Positions 55,722-64,000 of a stretch of 64,000 bases of DNA are shown here, piece by piece. The notes under the pieces are model-generated. The model made no database searches and was not told the DNA's origin. It saw only the letters and a list, made by a program, of their open reading frames with translations. Each line of letters opens with the position of its first letter. Within the stretch, counting starts at the first letter, position 1. The DNA comes from Planctomycetaceae bacterium. GTDB taxonomy: Bacteria; Planctomycetota; Planctomycetia; Planctomycetales; Planctomycetaceae. The DNA lies in NCBI GenBank assembly GCA_021732975.1, contig JAKFWC010000023.1, positions 124,001 through 188,000 of the forward strand, read 5' to 3'. The position numbers and the translations under genes are program-made.

Positions 55722-57050
55722 TCAGGTGAAAATCATTGTGAAGATGTACAGGCCCGTGAATGTGCAGGCACTCGCCCCTACGAGGCGGGTCGTCAGCCAG
55801 CGATCCCACAACGCCAACGGTCGCCCCGACGGCGTGTGGATCCACGCGAGATTGAAGTACGCCGCCTGCATGGCCAGGACCAAAAACGTCGGCACGACGT
55901 ACGCGCGGCTGAGCGAAAACATCGACATGCACCACCCGGCGAGCACACCGGCGATGTACGGCCGCATGCGCAGTAGTTCTTCGTGGAAGACTGGCTCCGG
56001 CAAACGTCCCATCCGGTACAACTGCACGGCACACAGGAAGAAACAGCCGAAGAAGAACGTGCCCCCGAAGACGCCGAGTTCGACATAAGTATGCACGAAC
56101 GAGTTATGAGCCACGAGGCCGGCGAGATCGGCATAGCCGTTGTGTCCGATGCCGAAGATGATCTCAGGAGATTTGATGGCGTCGAAGCCTTCCCGCCACA
56201 TCATGATCCGTTCTTCGCTGGTGCTCCCCTCGCCAATTTCAATATTGGCACTCCGCCCGGCGACAATCGGCAAGGTGCAGACACCCAGCACGGCGAGTAC
56301 GATGGAGACCTTCGTGCCATACCGCAGCGACGCCATTGTCATGACGGCCGCCGCACCGGCCAGCAAACCCCCGCGCGATTTAGTCTCCAGAATCGCGGCG
56401 ACAAACACCAGCAGTGGTGCGACCCACAATCCACGCCACACACCCAGGCTTTTGTCCGTGAGAAAGTACAGACACAAACACCCCCCGGCGACGATCACCA
56501 TTGCCAGATCGTTGGGGTCCTGAAAGATGCCCGTCCCGCGCATCCGTTGGAACCAGATCGGGTTTCCTTCGTCATCGTGACCGTCGAGGTCCTGCAGATG
56601 GACGATGAATTCCAGATCGATGATCGTCCAGTAATCGAACAGGCACAGGGTGACCATCAGCCCCGTACAGATACCGAGATTCGCCAGGAACCAGCGCAAT
56701 CGCGTCGGAGAGTTCACGATCGTGATTGCCAGCCCGTAATACAGGAGCGTTTTCGAGAACTCGGCGGCCGAATCGCGCACACCTCCCAGGTAGAGGTGGG
56801 ACATCTGTGAGAGGATGATGGCGACGAACACACCGACGACACACAGCGTAATCGGTTGCCGATACATCGCCCGCCGATGGAAGTGCGGTTCCAGAGATGT
56901 CATGGAGAGGGCGAGCGTGGAGAGAATCAGCCCTTCGTATAGAGGAAGATCTTCGAGCCAATTGAACAGTTCCGCAGGGCGCAGGAAGAGCGTGGCCGTT
57001 GTCAGTTGAAACAACAGAAACGCGAGTATGGCGATGAGGGGGTTGCTCAT
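55722..57050 (-). CDS. Wzy/O-antigen-ligase-like membrane protein
   Basis: From the ATG at 57050, 442 residues with about eleven transmembrane segments. The large periplasmic loop holds the signature GIGHNGYADLAGLVAHNSFV with HTYVELGVFGGTF (conserved His-Asn and Glu), as in O-antigen ligase and polymerase proteins. It should polymerise or transfer lipid-linked repeats on the periplasmic side. It is the first gene of the 44.8-57 kb cluster; its promoter should be in 57051-57410. No Wzx flippase or initiating transferase gene is in the window, so these must be elsewhere. Confidence 0.85.
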   Translation of the reverse strand: MSNPLIAILAFLLFQLTTATLFLRPAELFNWLEDLPLYEGLILSTLALSMTSLEPHFHRRAMYRQPITLCVVGVFVAIILSQMSHLYLGGVRDSAAEFSKTLLYYGLAITIVNSPTRLRWFLANLGICTGLMVTLCLFDYWTIIDLEFIVHLQDLDGHDDEGNPIWFQRMRGTGIFQDPNDLAMVIVAGGCLCLYFLTDKSLGVWRGLWVAPLLVFVAAILETKSRGGLLAGAAAVMTMASLRYGTKVSIVLAVLGVCTLPIVAGRSANIEIGEGSTSEERIMMWREGFDAIKSPEIIFGIGHNGYADLAGLVAHNSFVHTYVELGVFGGTFFFGCFFLCAVQLYRMGRLPEPVFHEELLRMRPYIAGVLAGWCMSMFSLSRAYVVPTFLVLAMQAAYFNLAWIHTPSGRPLALWDRWLTTRLVGASACTFTGLYIFTMIFT

Positions 57051-57410
57051 GGCGCACCGTGCAGACACAGCCGAGCGCACCGGTCTCCGACGCGACGTTG
57101 CCCGGCCGGAACATGTCTCCGCCGCGCAACGACCCGGTGTGCTTTCGCAACCCTACGTCACGGTTGGGCGGCAAGTGCCGCGCGATGCCCCAGACGACTC
57201 CACGTGTTGGGGGACGCTGCGCGATCGTGCAGGAAATATCGGTTGTGCGCGATTTGTCGAAGAGTGTCCCTCACTCCGCTTACGGTTTCACGCCTCGTGG
57301 TGATCCCACGCGTGATCGCCGGCACTGGTAAGCGACCTTGGCGGGGCGCGAAAACCGCGAGCGGAGATCGATCTCCGTCTCCCAGCTCTTAGCCCTCAGC
57401 CATTCGCTTC
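57051..57410. other. Intergenic region upstream of the polysaccharide cluster
   Basis: This 360-base stretch has no credible gene. It holds a perfect 14-base palindrome GGAGATCGATCTCC (57363-57376) and a single CTAAGGG-family arm (57382-57402, CAGCTCTTAGCCCTCAGCC). The promoter of the Wzy-like gene must be here. Confidence 0.5.
57363..57402. repeat. Palindrome and CTAAGGG-family single arm after ubiB-like gene
   Basis: The perfect palindrome GGAGATCGATCTCC is followed by the repeat arm CAGCTCTTAGCCCTCAGCC, whose reverse complement GGCTGAGGGCTAAGAGCTG matches the left arm at 2867 and the word at 1434. Confidence 0.7.
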
Positions 57411-59105
57411 CTACAACCGTCCGCTGCGGAAAATGCCATAAATCAGCCAGATTCCGAGCAAACTGGAGATCAGGAACAACGGCAGCGTCAGCCACAGCGA
57501 TTGCGATCCTTGCCGCATCAGCAATGCCGACGCCACGATCAGCGACGACATCACCAGTCCGACGGCGAGCCGGTTGCTGGAGCGTTCGATTTCCAGCGTG
57601 AAATGATCCAGCCCGCGGTGGGCCAACTGAACCTGCAATTCGTCTTTGCTCAGTTTCTCCAGCGTGCTGCTGACATGTCCCGGCATGGACTCCAGGGCAT
57701 GCCACACGCGTTTGGATCGATCGAGGAGCCGATCCGCCATCTGTCCCGGTTGGTAACGGTCTTTCACCAGTTTTTCGACATACGGTTGCAAGTGCCCCGC
57801 GAGATTGAACTCCGGATCCAACCGCCGACCGATGCCTTCCAAGGTGACGATTGCGCGAATGAGCAGCGTGAGACTTCCCGGGCACCGAATGCTGTGCTGT
57901 GTCAGGATCGTGATGAAGTCGCTCAGCATGCTCCCCACGTTGAGTCGTTCCAGTTCGATCCCATAGTAGTTCGCCACGAAGTCACGCATGTCGATCTGCA
58001 ACAGCGGCCGGTCGACTTCTCGATACGGTTGCCCCAGGATCAGCACCACATCGACGGCCTTGTCCGCATCCTGCTGAGCAATGGCGACAAAAAGATCGAC
58101 AAGCATCTCGCGCATGGCGTTATCGAGCATGCCGATCATGCCGTAATCGAGCAGACAGATTGCGCCGTCAGGACGAATCCGCAGGTTGCCCGGATGCGGA
58201 TCGCCGTGAAACACGCCGTATTCAAATGCCTGCTTCATGAAGAGGCGGGCGCCACGCACAGCGATGTCTGCCGGACTGCACGGCCATCTTGTCAGGTCCG
58301 CCGTGTCATCGACGCGCAAACCCTCAACGTACTCCATGGTGAGCACGCCTTCGGTCGTCAGGTCATCCCACACCCGCGGCACGTACAACGTGGGATCGCT
58401 ACGGAAGTACCGCGCGAACTCCTGCATCGTCCGCCCTTCCCGGGCGAAATTAAGTTCCCGACGAATTGAGCGTCCGAAGTGGACCACCAGTCCCGCAGGA
58501 TCGAACACGCGCGATTCATGTACGTGCCGCTCCAGCAACACCGCCAGTTCCTGCATCAGTGACAGATCCCGCTCGATGTCGCGCACGGCGGACGGGCGAC
58601 GAATTTTAATCGCCAGCGGCGTCCCGTCCCGATGTGTCGCCCGATGGACCTGGGCCAGCGATCCGGCAGCCAGTGGCTCGGTATCAAAACTCGCAAACAG
58701 GACCGAGACCGGCTGGCCAAGTTCATGTTCGACCTGTGCAATTGCCTCAGCCGATGAAAAAGGGGGCACCTGTTCCTGTAACATTTTCAATTCGGCGATC
58801 ATTCCCGACGGGATCAGGTCAGGCCGGGTACTCATCACCTGGCCGAACTTGATGAATGTCGGCCCGAGCGCTTCCAGCGACAATCGCACGCGGGCATAGG
58901 CGGTCAGAGCCGGGGGTGGCGGCAGCGCCGGCCGAAAAGTCAGCCAGCGACTCCAGCGTTGCCAGAAGTTTCGTAGTCCCACGCGATCGACGATGTCGCC
59001 GAATCCGTGATTGAGCAGAACCGCCGCGATTTCCCGCGATCGGCCGAGGTTACGCAGCAGTCGAAACGGATGCGGTTCCAAAGGCCGGTTCCGGAATGGT
59101 AGCAA
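57411..59105 (-). CDS. UbiB/ABC1-family atypical kinase
   Basis: A 564-residue protein of the UbiB/COQ8/ABC1 family. The hallmark KxGQ motif is K86-Q89 (TFIKFGQVMSTRPDLIPSGM). The Ala-rich loop is AAGSLAQVHRATHRDGTPLA, followed by lysine IKIRRP, HGDPHPGNLRIRPDGAICLL and DYGMIGML, which are the ATP/metal residues. Two C-terminal hydrophobic segments (SLIVASALLM; LWLTLPLFLISSLLGIWLIY) anchor it to the membrane. It supports ubiquinone or related lipid metabolism as an ATPase. It stands alone; divergent from argB across a long inverted repeat. Confidence 0.92.
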   Translation of the reverse strand: MLPFRNRPLEPHPFRLLRNLGRSREIAAVLLNHGFGDIVDRVGLRNFWQRWSRWLTFRPALPPPPALTAYARVRLSLEALGPTFIKFGQVMSTRPDLIPSGMIAELKMLQEQVPPFSSAEAIAQVEHELGQPVSVLFASFDTEPLAAGSLAQVHRATHRDGTPLAIKIRRPSAVRDIERDLSLMQELAVLLERHVHESRVFDPAGLVVHFGRSIRRELNFAREGRTMQEFARYFRSDPTLYVPRVWDDLTTEGVLTMEYVEGLRVDDTADLTRWPCSPADIAVRGARLFMKQAFEYGVFHGDPHPGNLRIRPDGAICLLDYGMIGMLDNAMREMLVDLFVAIAQQDADKAVDVVLILGQPYREVDRPLLQIDMRDFVANYYGIELERLNVGSMLSDFITILTQHSIRCPGSLTLLIRAIVTLEGIGRRLDPEFNLAGHLQPYVEKLVKDRYQPGQMADRLLDRSKRVWHALESMPGHVSSTLEKLSKDELQVQLAHRGLDHFTLEIERSSNRLAVGLVMSSLIVASALLMRQGSQSLWLTLPLFLISSLLGIWLIYGIFRSGRL

Positions 59106-59149
59106 TGGTGTTAGAACATCGAGTGTAAGAAGAGCGGCAGCGGTCGGCT

Positions 59150-59300
59150 ATGAAATCCGAAATCCGAAGCACGAAATCCGAAGGAAATCATAAATTCTAA
59201 ATCACAAACAGGGTTGTCAACACGCTCGGATACGAGCACGTTTTCTTCATTAACGAGTAGGATTTCCTTCGGATTTCGGATTTCGTGCTTCGGATTTCAT
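59150..59300. repeat. Long inverted repeat, GAAATCCGAA family, ubiB/argB divergent gap
   Basis: The left arm 59150-59191 (ATGAAATCCGAAATCCGAAG start) and the right arm 59258-59300 (ends GTGCTTCGGATTTCAT) are reverse complements except for the position of an internal GAAATCC unit. The spacer is 66 bases. It sits inside the 337-base divergent gap (59106-59442); promoters for ubiB and argB must share this region. No gene seen. Confidence 0.85.
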
Positions 59301-59442
59301 TGTGGAAACCGGCACTGACGGCAGACTCTTATTTACCGGAAGTCTTTACCACTTCCCGCTTTGATGTCGATTTGACGGCTGCACCACCCGGTCGTTATGC
59401 TGACGGTTTCCGCTTCTGTGGTCCCGAGAATCCGACGCTCTC

Positions 59443-60327
59443 ATGTCGAACTTTGACGAAGCCGTCCGCAAGGCTGATGTGTTGCTGGAAGCCTTGAACT
59501 GGATTCGCCAGTTCCGCGGCAAGCACGTGGTCATCAAGCTCGGCGGCAGCGCGATGGAAGAAACCGCCGCGGTGCGGCACTTCCTCACCGACGTGATTTT
59601 CCTCGAATCCGTCGGCATGCGGCCTATCCTGGTTCACGGCGGCGGCAAGGCGATTAACGCTGCGATGGCGACCGCCGGCATCCAGGCGAAATGGGTGCAA
59701 GGTCGACGTTACACCGATGACGCCACACTGGAAATCGTGGCGAAAGTTCTCGCTGGTGACATCTGCGGTTCGCTGGTCGAGGAGATTGAACGACAGGGGG
59801 GCGACGCGGTTGGGCTGAGTTATCTGACCACGAATTGCCTACAAGGAACACGGCTCACATTACCGGGTGAAAACGGCGAACCGATTGATCTCGGCCGTGT
59901 CGGTGAGGTCACAGGTATCGACCGCGACTTGCTATTGATGACATGCCGAGATGGGAAGATTCCCGTCCTGCCGTCAGTCGCGCTCGATGAGCACGGCGGC
60001 AAGTTGAACGTCAACGCCGACACCGCCGCGGCCGCAGTGGCCCGCGATATTCAAGCCGAAAAACTGGTGTTTCTCAGTGATGTTCCGGGCATTTATCTCG
60101 ATCGCAAAGATCCGTCGACGCTGCAATCGCATCTCAATGCGGCGCGGTGCCGGGAACTGATCGCCCAGGGAATCATCGACGCGGGCATGGTCCCGAAGGT
60201 GGAAGCCGCTCTCGACGCCCTGCAAGCCGGCGTAAAGAAGGTCCACATCATCGATGCCCGCATTCCGCATTCGGTTCTGTTGGAAGTGTACTCAGACGCC
60301 GGCATCGGCACGGAAATTGTACTGTAG
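59443..60327 (+). CDS. argB: Acetylglutamate kinase
   Basis: A 294-residue enzyme that phosphorylates N-acetylglutamate, the second step of arginine synthesis. Conserved parts are [17 protein letters not shown] near residue 25, [19 protein letters not shown] text ([14 protein letters not shown]), [32 protein letters not shown] and [15 protein letters not shown]. The C terminus has [20 protein letters not shown] with GTEI. The N-terminal ~25 residues ([20 protein letters not shown]) resemble the arginine-sensitive hexameric type, implying feedback inhibition. First of the argB-argD-argF set. Confidence 0.95.
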   Translation: MSNFDEAVRKADVLLEALNWIRQFRGKHVVIKLGGSAMEETAAVRHFLTDVIFLESVGMRPILVHGGGKAINAAMATAGIQAKWVQGRRYTDDATLEIVAKVLAGDICGSLVEEIERQGGDAVGLSYLTTNCLQGTRLTLPGENGEPIDLGRVGEVTGIDRDLLLMTCRDGKIPVLPSVALDEHGGKLNVNADTAAAAVARDIQAEKLVFLSDVPGIYLDRKDPSTLQSHLNAARCRELIAQGIIDAGMVPKVEAALDALQAGVKKVHIIDARIPHSVLLEVYSDAGIGTEIVL

Positions 60328-60328
60328 G

Positions 60329-60422
60329 AGGGCTAAGGGTTGATGGCTAAGAGCTAAGGGACGGAAGAGGTTCGAAGCGTTTTCTCTCTGTCCCTTAGCC
60401 CTTGACCCTTAGCCCTTAGCCA
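60329..60422. repeat. Long inverted repeat, CTAAGGG family, argB/argD gap
   Basis: The left arm 60329-60366 (GAGGGCTAAGGGTTGATGGC and onward) and the right arm 60391-60422 (TCCCTTAGCCCTTGACCCTT and onward) are imperfect reverse complements with a spacer of about 24 bases. The left arm shares 22 identical bases with 1434-1456. It fills the gap between argB and argD. Confidence 0.85.
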
Positions 60423-60434
60423 CAAGGAATCCCC

Positions 60435-61640
60435 ATGTCCGCGACCGACACCATCAGCAGCGCTGCTGTCATCGAGAAGTTCAACAAGTACGTGATCCAG
60501 AACTACCGGCGGTATCCGGTCTGCATCACGCGCGGCGAAGGGACGACGGTCTGGGACGCCGAAGGGAAGCGGTATCTCGATCTCTTTCCCGGTTGGGGCT
60601 GCAATATTCTCGGGCATTGTCCGCCGCCGGTGGTGCGGGCCATTCAGGAACAGGTTGCAAACCTGATCCATCTGCCGAATACGTGGTACACCGAAGCGCA
60701 GGGTGACTTCGCGGAAGCCCTCTGCACGCGCAGCTTCGGCAAAGCCTTCTTCTCGAACAGCGGCACCGAAGCCAATGAAGCGGCGATCAAACTTGCGCGG
60801 TTGCACAGCGGCCCGAACAAGTACCGCATCATCACCTTTGAGAATGGCTTCCACGGCCGGACTTACGGTGCCCTTACGGCCACGGCGCAGCCGAAATATC
60901 ACGAAGGCGTCGGTCCGCTGCTCCCCGGTTTTCGCTATGCGCCCTACAACGACCTCGACGCCGTGAAGCAACTCGTCGACGACGAAACGTGCGCGATCAT
61001 GCTCGAACCCGTCCAGGGCGAAGGCGGCGTCAACATCCCCGATGAAAGTTTCCTCAAAGGCTTGCGGGCCATCTGTGATGAACGTGGCATCCTGCTGATC
61101 TTTGATGAAGTCCAAACCTGCATGGGCCGCTTGGGACACTGGTTTGGTTACCAGTCGTTCGGCGTGCAGCCGGATATCTTCACGATGGCCAAGGGGCTGG
61201 CGGCGGGTGTCGCTTGTGGAGCGATGATCTGCAAGGATCACATTGCCCCGAGTTTGAAACCCGGCACGCATGCCAGCACGTTCGGTGGGAATCCGCTGGC
61301 AATGGCCGCGGGTCTCGCTGCCGTGAAAATGATCGAAGACGAAAACCTGCTGGATAACTGCCGGAAAATGTCCGAACGGTATCGGCAGCACTTCTCGGCC
61401 CTCAAAGACGAACTGCCGATCATTCGTGATCTACGTGTCCGCGGCGTGATGGTAGGCGTCGACCTTTCCATCTCCGCGGTCCCGGCTGTGGCAAAATGCA
61501 TGGAGCGCGGCGTGCTGATTAATGCCACCCACGACACTGTCGTCCGGTTACTCCCACCGATTACGATCACAGCGGAAGAAGTCGACGAAGGGTTTGAAGT
61601 CATTGCGGATGTGTTGCGGGAGATGTCGGCCACTGCCTGA
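60435..61640 (+). CDS. argD: Acetylornithine aminotransferase
   Basis: A 401-residue class III PLP aminotransferase. [40 protein letters not shown] (phosphate-binding), [51 protein letters not shown] and the PLP lysine region [14 protein letters not shown] [15 protein letters not shown] match ArgD. Length is typical. It converts N-acetylglutamate semialdehyde to N-acetylornithine. RBS AAGGAAT at 60424. The gene lies between argB and argF; argC is not in the window. Confidence 0.95.
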   Translation: MSATDTISSAAVIEKFNKYVIQNYRRYPVCITRGEGTTVWDAEGKRYLDLFPGWGCNILGHCPPPVVRAIQEQVANLIHLPNTWYTEAQGDFAEALCTRSFGKAFFSNSGTEANEAAIKLARLHSGPNKYRIITFENGFHGRTYGALTATAQPKYHEGVGPLLPGFRYAPYNDLDAVKQLVDDETCAIMLEPVQGEGGVNIPDESFLKGLRAICDERGILLIFDEVQTCMGRLGHWFGYQSFGVQPDIFTMAKGLAAGVACGAMICKDHIAPSLKPGTHASTFGGNPLAMAAGLAAVKMIEDENLLDNCRKMSERYRQHFSALKDELPIIRDLRVRGVMVGVDLSISAVPAVAKCMERGVLINATHDTVVRLLPPITITAEEVDEGFEVIADVLREMSATA

Positions 61641-61794
61641 CGGTCGGGCCTGGTCAATGTGACGATCGCCAGCCCGGCTCCTTCGCGAGTCGGGCTTCTA
61701 GTTTCCGGTTGGGAAATTTCCCGACCATTGATAAGAAGGGAGGAAGCCCAGCGACCGCGGATGAACGGGCGGTTGTGGTTTCCGGGAATTGATC

Positions 61795-62718
61795 ATGCGG
61801 CACTTGAACTCGGTGTCCGGGCTGCCCCGGGCCGATATCGATGAAATCTTCCGACGGTCAGCCGTTCTCAAGAAGAGAAGTGCTTGCGGAGAACGTCCGC
61901 CCCTATTGACCGGGTGCGTGCTGACCCAGGTGTTCGAGAAACCGTCGCTCCGCACGCGGGTCAGTTTTGAAGCCGCGATCATGCAGCTCGGCGGCAGCAG
62001 TTTGTTCCTGAACGCCGCGGAAGCCGGGTTCGGCGGACGCGAAGCCGTACAAGATGTGGCCCGGGTTCTGGGTGGTTACAGCGATGTTATCGTCCTGCGG
62101 ACGTTTTCGCAGAAACTCATCGAGGACTTCATCAAGCATTCGGGAACGTCAATCATCAATGGCTTGTCCGATGACCGCCATCCCTGCCAGGCGTTGACCG
62201 ATCTCTTCACGATGCAGGAAGTCTTCGGCGATCTCACGGGGAAGAAGTTCGTTTTCGTCGGTGATGGGAACAACGTCGCCACCTCGATTGCGTCGGCGTG
62301 CGCGGTGATGGGCGTATCGATGACGATCTGCGCACCGCCTGATTACCGCCTCCCGGAGGGTTTTCTGCGCGACCTGAAGAAGCGGATCCCGTCGACCGTC
62401 ATCGAGCAATCCTCGGATTTTGCTTCGTCGCTTGCCGATGCGTCCATCGTTTATACCGATGTCTGGACCAGCATGGGACAGGAAGCGGAAGCCAATCACC
62501 GCCGCGTGGTCTTCCAGCCGTTTCAGGTGAACGAAGCCTTGATGAAGCTGGCGCCGCCGACGGCTCGATTCATGCACTGCCTGCCCGCCAAACGAGGCCA
62601 GGAAGTGACCGACGCGGTCATCGACGGCCCGCAAAGCATCGTCTTCCAGCAAGCCGAAAACCGCATGCACTTGGCCAAAGGCCTGCTCACCTGGGTGCTG
62701 GACGTGCCGGTGGATTGA
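61795..62718 (+). CDS. argF: Ornithine carbamoyltransferase
   Basis: From the ATG at 61795, 307 residues. The carbamoyl-phosphate motif is FEKPSLRTRVSFEAAI (the usual STRTR form here reads SLRTR). The FLNAAEAGFGGREAVQDVAR loop, DRHPCQALTDLFTMQE (ornithine carbamoyltransferase HPCQ) and the C-terminal FMHCLPAKRGQEVTDAVIDG (HCLP) are all present. It makes citrulline from ornithine. Alternative ACT forms (acetylornithine carbamoyltransferase) also have SxRTR-like changes, so specificity could be checked. The TTG at 61789 is not favoured. Confidence 0.9.
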   Translation: MRHLNSVSGLPRADIDEIFRRSAVLKKRSACGERPPLLTGCVLTQVFEKPSLRTRVSFEAAIMQLGGSSLFLNAAEAGFGGREAVQDVARVLGGYSDVIVLRTFSQKLIEDFIKHSGTSIINGLSDDRHPCQALTDLFTMQEVFGDLTGKKFVFVGDGNNVATSIASACAVMGVSMTICAPPDYRLPEGFLRDLKKRIPSTVIEQSSDFASSLADASIVYTDVWTSMGQEAEANHRRVVFQPFQVNEALMKLAPPTARFMHCLPAKRGQEVTDAVIDGPQSIVFQQAENRMHLAKGLLTWVLDVPVD

Positions 62719-62735
62719 TGAATCGGTCCGTCTTT

Positions 62736-62822
62736 GTGTGCCACTGGCTCTGCCAGTGTCTTTCTGAGATTTTCAAACGAGTACCAACTCGTGAGAAGAC
62801 ACTGGCAGAGCCCGTGGCACAC
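62736..62822. repeat. Long inverted repeat, GTGTGCCACTGGCTC family, argF/rph gap
   Basis: The arms 62736-62762 and 62796-62822 are reverse complements with one mismatch in 27 (outer end GTGTGCCACTGGCTCTGCCA). Each arm is itself a hairpin (CACTGG-CTCTG-CCAGTG). The 33-base spacer holds another hairpin (ACGAGT-ACCA-ACTCGT type). Confidence 0.9.
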
Positions 62823-62851
62823 CAGATGATCTCCGTTTCTTGTGATTTACT

Positions 62852-62875
62852 CCCTTGCTCGCGCTGCGGGCTGGT
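62852..62875. repeat. CAGCCCGCAGCGCGAGCAAGGG repeat, reversed single arm
   Basis: CCCTTGCTCGCGCTGCGGGC reads as the reverse complement of the words at 34771 and 28079. It lies just before the rph start. Confidence 0.8.
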
Positions 62876-62889
62876 TAGAAGCGATCTCC

Positions 62890-63645
62890 ATGCGACACGA
62901 CGGTCGACAACCTGACGAACTTCGTCCGATCAAGATCACGCGGCGATACACCGGTGCCGCACCGGGGAGCGTGCTCATCCAGGCGGGACGAACGACCGTG
63001 TTGTGTACCGCGAGTATCGACACGACGCTGCCGCCATGGAAAGCGGCTGCCGATCCCGCGACGATCAGCGGATGGCTGACCGCCGAATATGCGATGCTGC
63101 CCGGCAGCACCTCTCCGCGCAAGCGCCGGGAGCGTGAAAAGCTCGATGGTCGGTCCTCAGAAATTCAACGCCTCATCGGTCGCAGTCTGCGTCAAGCCGT
63201 CGACTTGAAAGCACTCGGAGCACGCACGATCACGATTGACTGCGATGTTCTTGAAGCCGACGGCGGCACGCGGACGGCGAGCATCACCGGCGGGTTCATC
63301 GCCCTGTGCGATGCCGTCGCGACATTGAAGGACGTGTTGCCTTCGGGGCGTCCGGTCATCGTCCGCAGCATCGCCGCCATCAGTGCTGGTGTGGTCAACG
63401 GCGTACCGGTGCTTGATCTCGACTATATCGAAGACAGTACCGCGGAGGTCGATCTCAACGTTGTCATGACCGGCAACGGCGGGTTTGTCGAAGTGCAGGG
63501 AACCGCGGAAGGGGCACCCTTTCCCCGTAAATTCCTCGATGCCCAACTGGCCCTCGCCGAGCAGGGGATCGCCCAATTGACGCAGTTGCAGCGGGATACG
63601 CTCGGGGCGGAATGGCCTCTAGACACGATTTCGGCCAACTGCTAA
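62890..63645 (+). CDS. rph: Ribonuclease PH
   Basis: From the ATG at 62890 ([20 protein letters not shown]), 251 residues, the normal length; the ORF extension to 62842 runs through a repeat. The phosphorolytic exoribonuclease trims 3' ends of tRNA and other RNAs. Marks are [58 protein letters not shown] and [20 protein letters not shown], including the phosphate-binding and catalytic Asp residues. Independent of the arg genes in function; a long inverted repeat separates it from argF. Confidence 0.95.
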   Translation: MRHDGRQPDELRPIKITRRYTGAAPGSVLIQAGRTTVLCTASIDTTLPPWKAAADPATISGWLTAEYAMLPGSTSPRKRREREKLDGRSSEIQRLIGRSLRQAVDLKALGARTITIDCDVLEADGGTRTASITGGFIALCDAVATLKDVLPSGRPVIVRSIAAISAGVVNGVPVLDLDYIEDSTAEVDLNVVMTGNGGFVEVQGTAEGAPFPRKFLDAQLALAEQGIAQLTQLQRDTLGAEWPLDTISANC

Positions 63646-63768
63646 GTTTCCGCTGAATCGGGGAAAACGGCTCAAGTCAGTGCAGGATTCTGCCGACGGC
63701 CGCGTCGCGGGAATGGACTTCCGCGGTGCATCCCGACGTGTTCGTTTGCTGTCGGAAGGGAGTCTGCC

Positions 63769-64000
63769 ATGCGCATCGCTTGCAGTCTGTTCGTCGTTAC
63801 CGCGGTGTTCTGGGGACTTGCGAGCGATTCCGCCTCGGCCATTGAAGCCGTCCGCGGGAAAACGTATACGCTCTCGAAGCAGCATGGTCCGTGGATGATC
63901 ATGGTGGCCAGCTTTCGCAATGTGCCGGAAGATCGCCGTGAAAAAGGCCTGTCCGCGGAAGAAGCCGCCGGCGAATTGGTCTTTGAACTGCGGGAAAAAG
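63769..64000 (+). CDS. Secreted protein, truncated by the window end, possibly SPOR-like
   Basis: Translation from the ATG at 63769, after a GGAAGGGA site, gives MRIACSLFVVTAVFWGLASD and a cleavage region SASAIEA, i.e. a signal peptide. It is followed by VRGKTYTLSKQHGPWMIMVA and SFRNVPEDRREKGLSAEEAA; the frame is open to position 64000. The WMIMVASFRN text resembles the strand of a SPOR/peptidoglycan-binding domain, but 77 codons are too few to be sure. The 3' end lies outside the window. Confidence 0.65.
   Translation, partial: MRIACSLFVVTAVFWGLASDSASAIEAVRGKTYTLSKQHGPWMIMVASFRNVPEDRREKGLSAEEAAGELVFELREK

Noticed and set aside
59285..59497. Short ORF before argB
   Set aside because: It overlaps the inverted repeat and argB in another frame; no domain or ribosome site.
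62842..62889. Longer rph from 62842
   Set aside because: The added residues translate a dispersed repeat; the standard RNase PH start is at 62890.

Overview
The window is bacterial chromosome from a planctomycete, most likely of the order Planctomycetales; I cannot name the genus. Lineage-typical signs are a DUF1559-type prepilin-like protein (16720-17787), a DUF1598-type secreted protein (3342-5069), a Cys/Pro-rich YTV-repeat wall protein (40714-42471) and a secreted WPQWRGP-type beta-propeller protein. lpxK and lpxB point to a lipid A outer membrane, and a block of flagellar rod, ring and hook-junction genes points to a motile stage. The DNA is GC-rich. I found no tRNA, rRNA, CRISPR array, insertion sequence, phage gene or integrase.

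Layout. 1-8.8 kb: carbohydrate and small-molecule metabolism (truncated zinc alcohol dehydrogenase, TIM-barrel isomerase, RbsD/FucU mutarotase, mutM, DUF1598, ceramidase-like hydrolase, MFS transporter, secreted unknown). 9-19 kb: VWA protein, lpxK, NAD-type isocitrate dehydrogenase, beta-propeller protein, voltage-sensor-like membrane protein, lpxB, prepilin-like protein, nadK. 18.8-22.1 kb: three co-directional genes (creatininase family, aspartoacylase-like M14 family, enolase superfamily), probably a small catabolic group. 22.3-30.8 kb: HtrA-like protease, TPR plus acyl-CoA-dehydrogenase-like pair, exported peroxiredoxin, orphan sensor kinase, mgtE, rplM-rpsI.

31-40.5 kb is one flagellar operon on the minus strand, transcribed flgF-flgG-flgA-flgH-flgI-rod-binding (flgJ-like)-flgN-like-flgK-flgL. 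The YTV gene lies directly upstream with its own terminator. 42.8-44.7 kb holds apt and a membrane-anchored EEP-family protein. 44.8-57.05 kb is a tightly packed minus-strand surface-polysaccharide cluster: an unrecognised protein, a GT2, three GT4 glycosyltransferases, a NodB deacetylase, two FemAB/BioF2-like acyltransferases, a CapK/PaaK-like ligase and a Wzy-like polymerase. No flippase, initiating transferase or exosortase gene lies inside the window. 57.4-63.6 kb carries ubiB-like, argB-argD-argF and rph; a secreted, possibly SPOR-like, protein is cut by the right edge.

The most unusual layer is between the genes. Many intergenic gaps carry inverted repeats belonging to several unrelated sequence families. 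Short-loop hairpins with compensatory stem changes sit mainly between convergent genes, where they look like two-way terminators. Long-armed inverted repeats with spacers of roughly 15-110 bases sit mainly in divergent or co-directional gaps. Some repeats run into coding sequence and supply stop codons or protein tails. I regard this repeat system, the unrecognised gene in the polysaccharide cluster and the 28-residue repeats of the YTV protein as the best leads.
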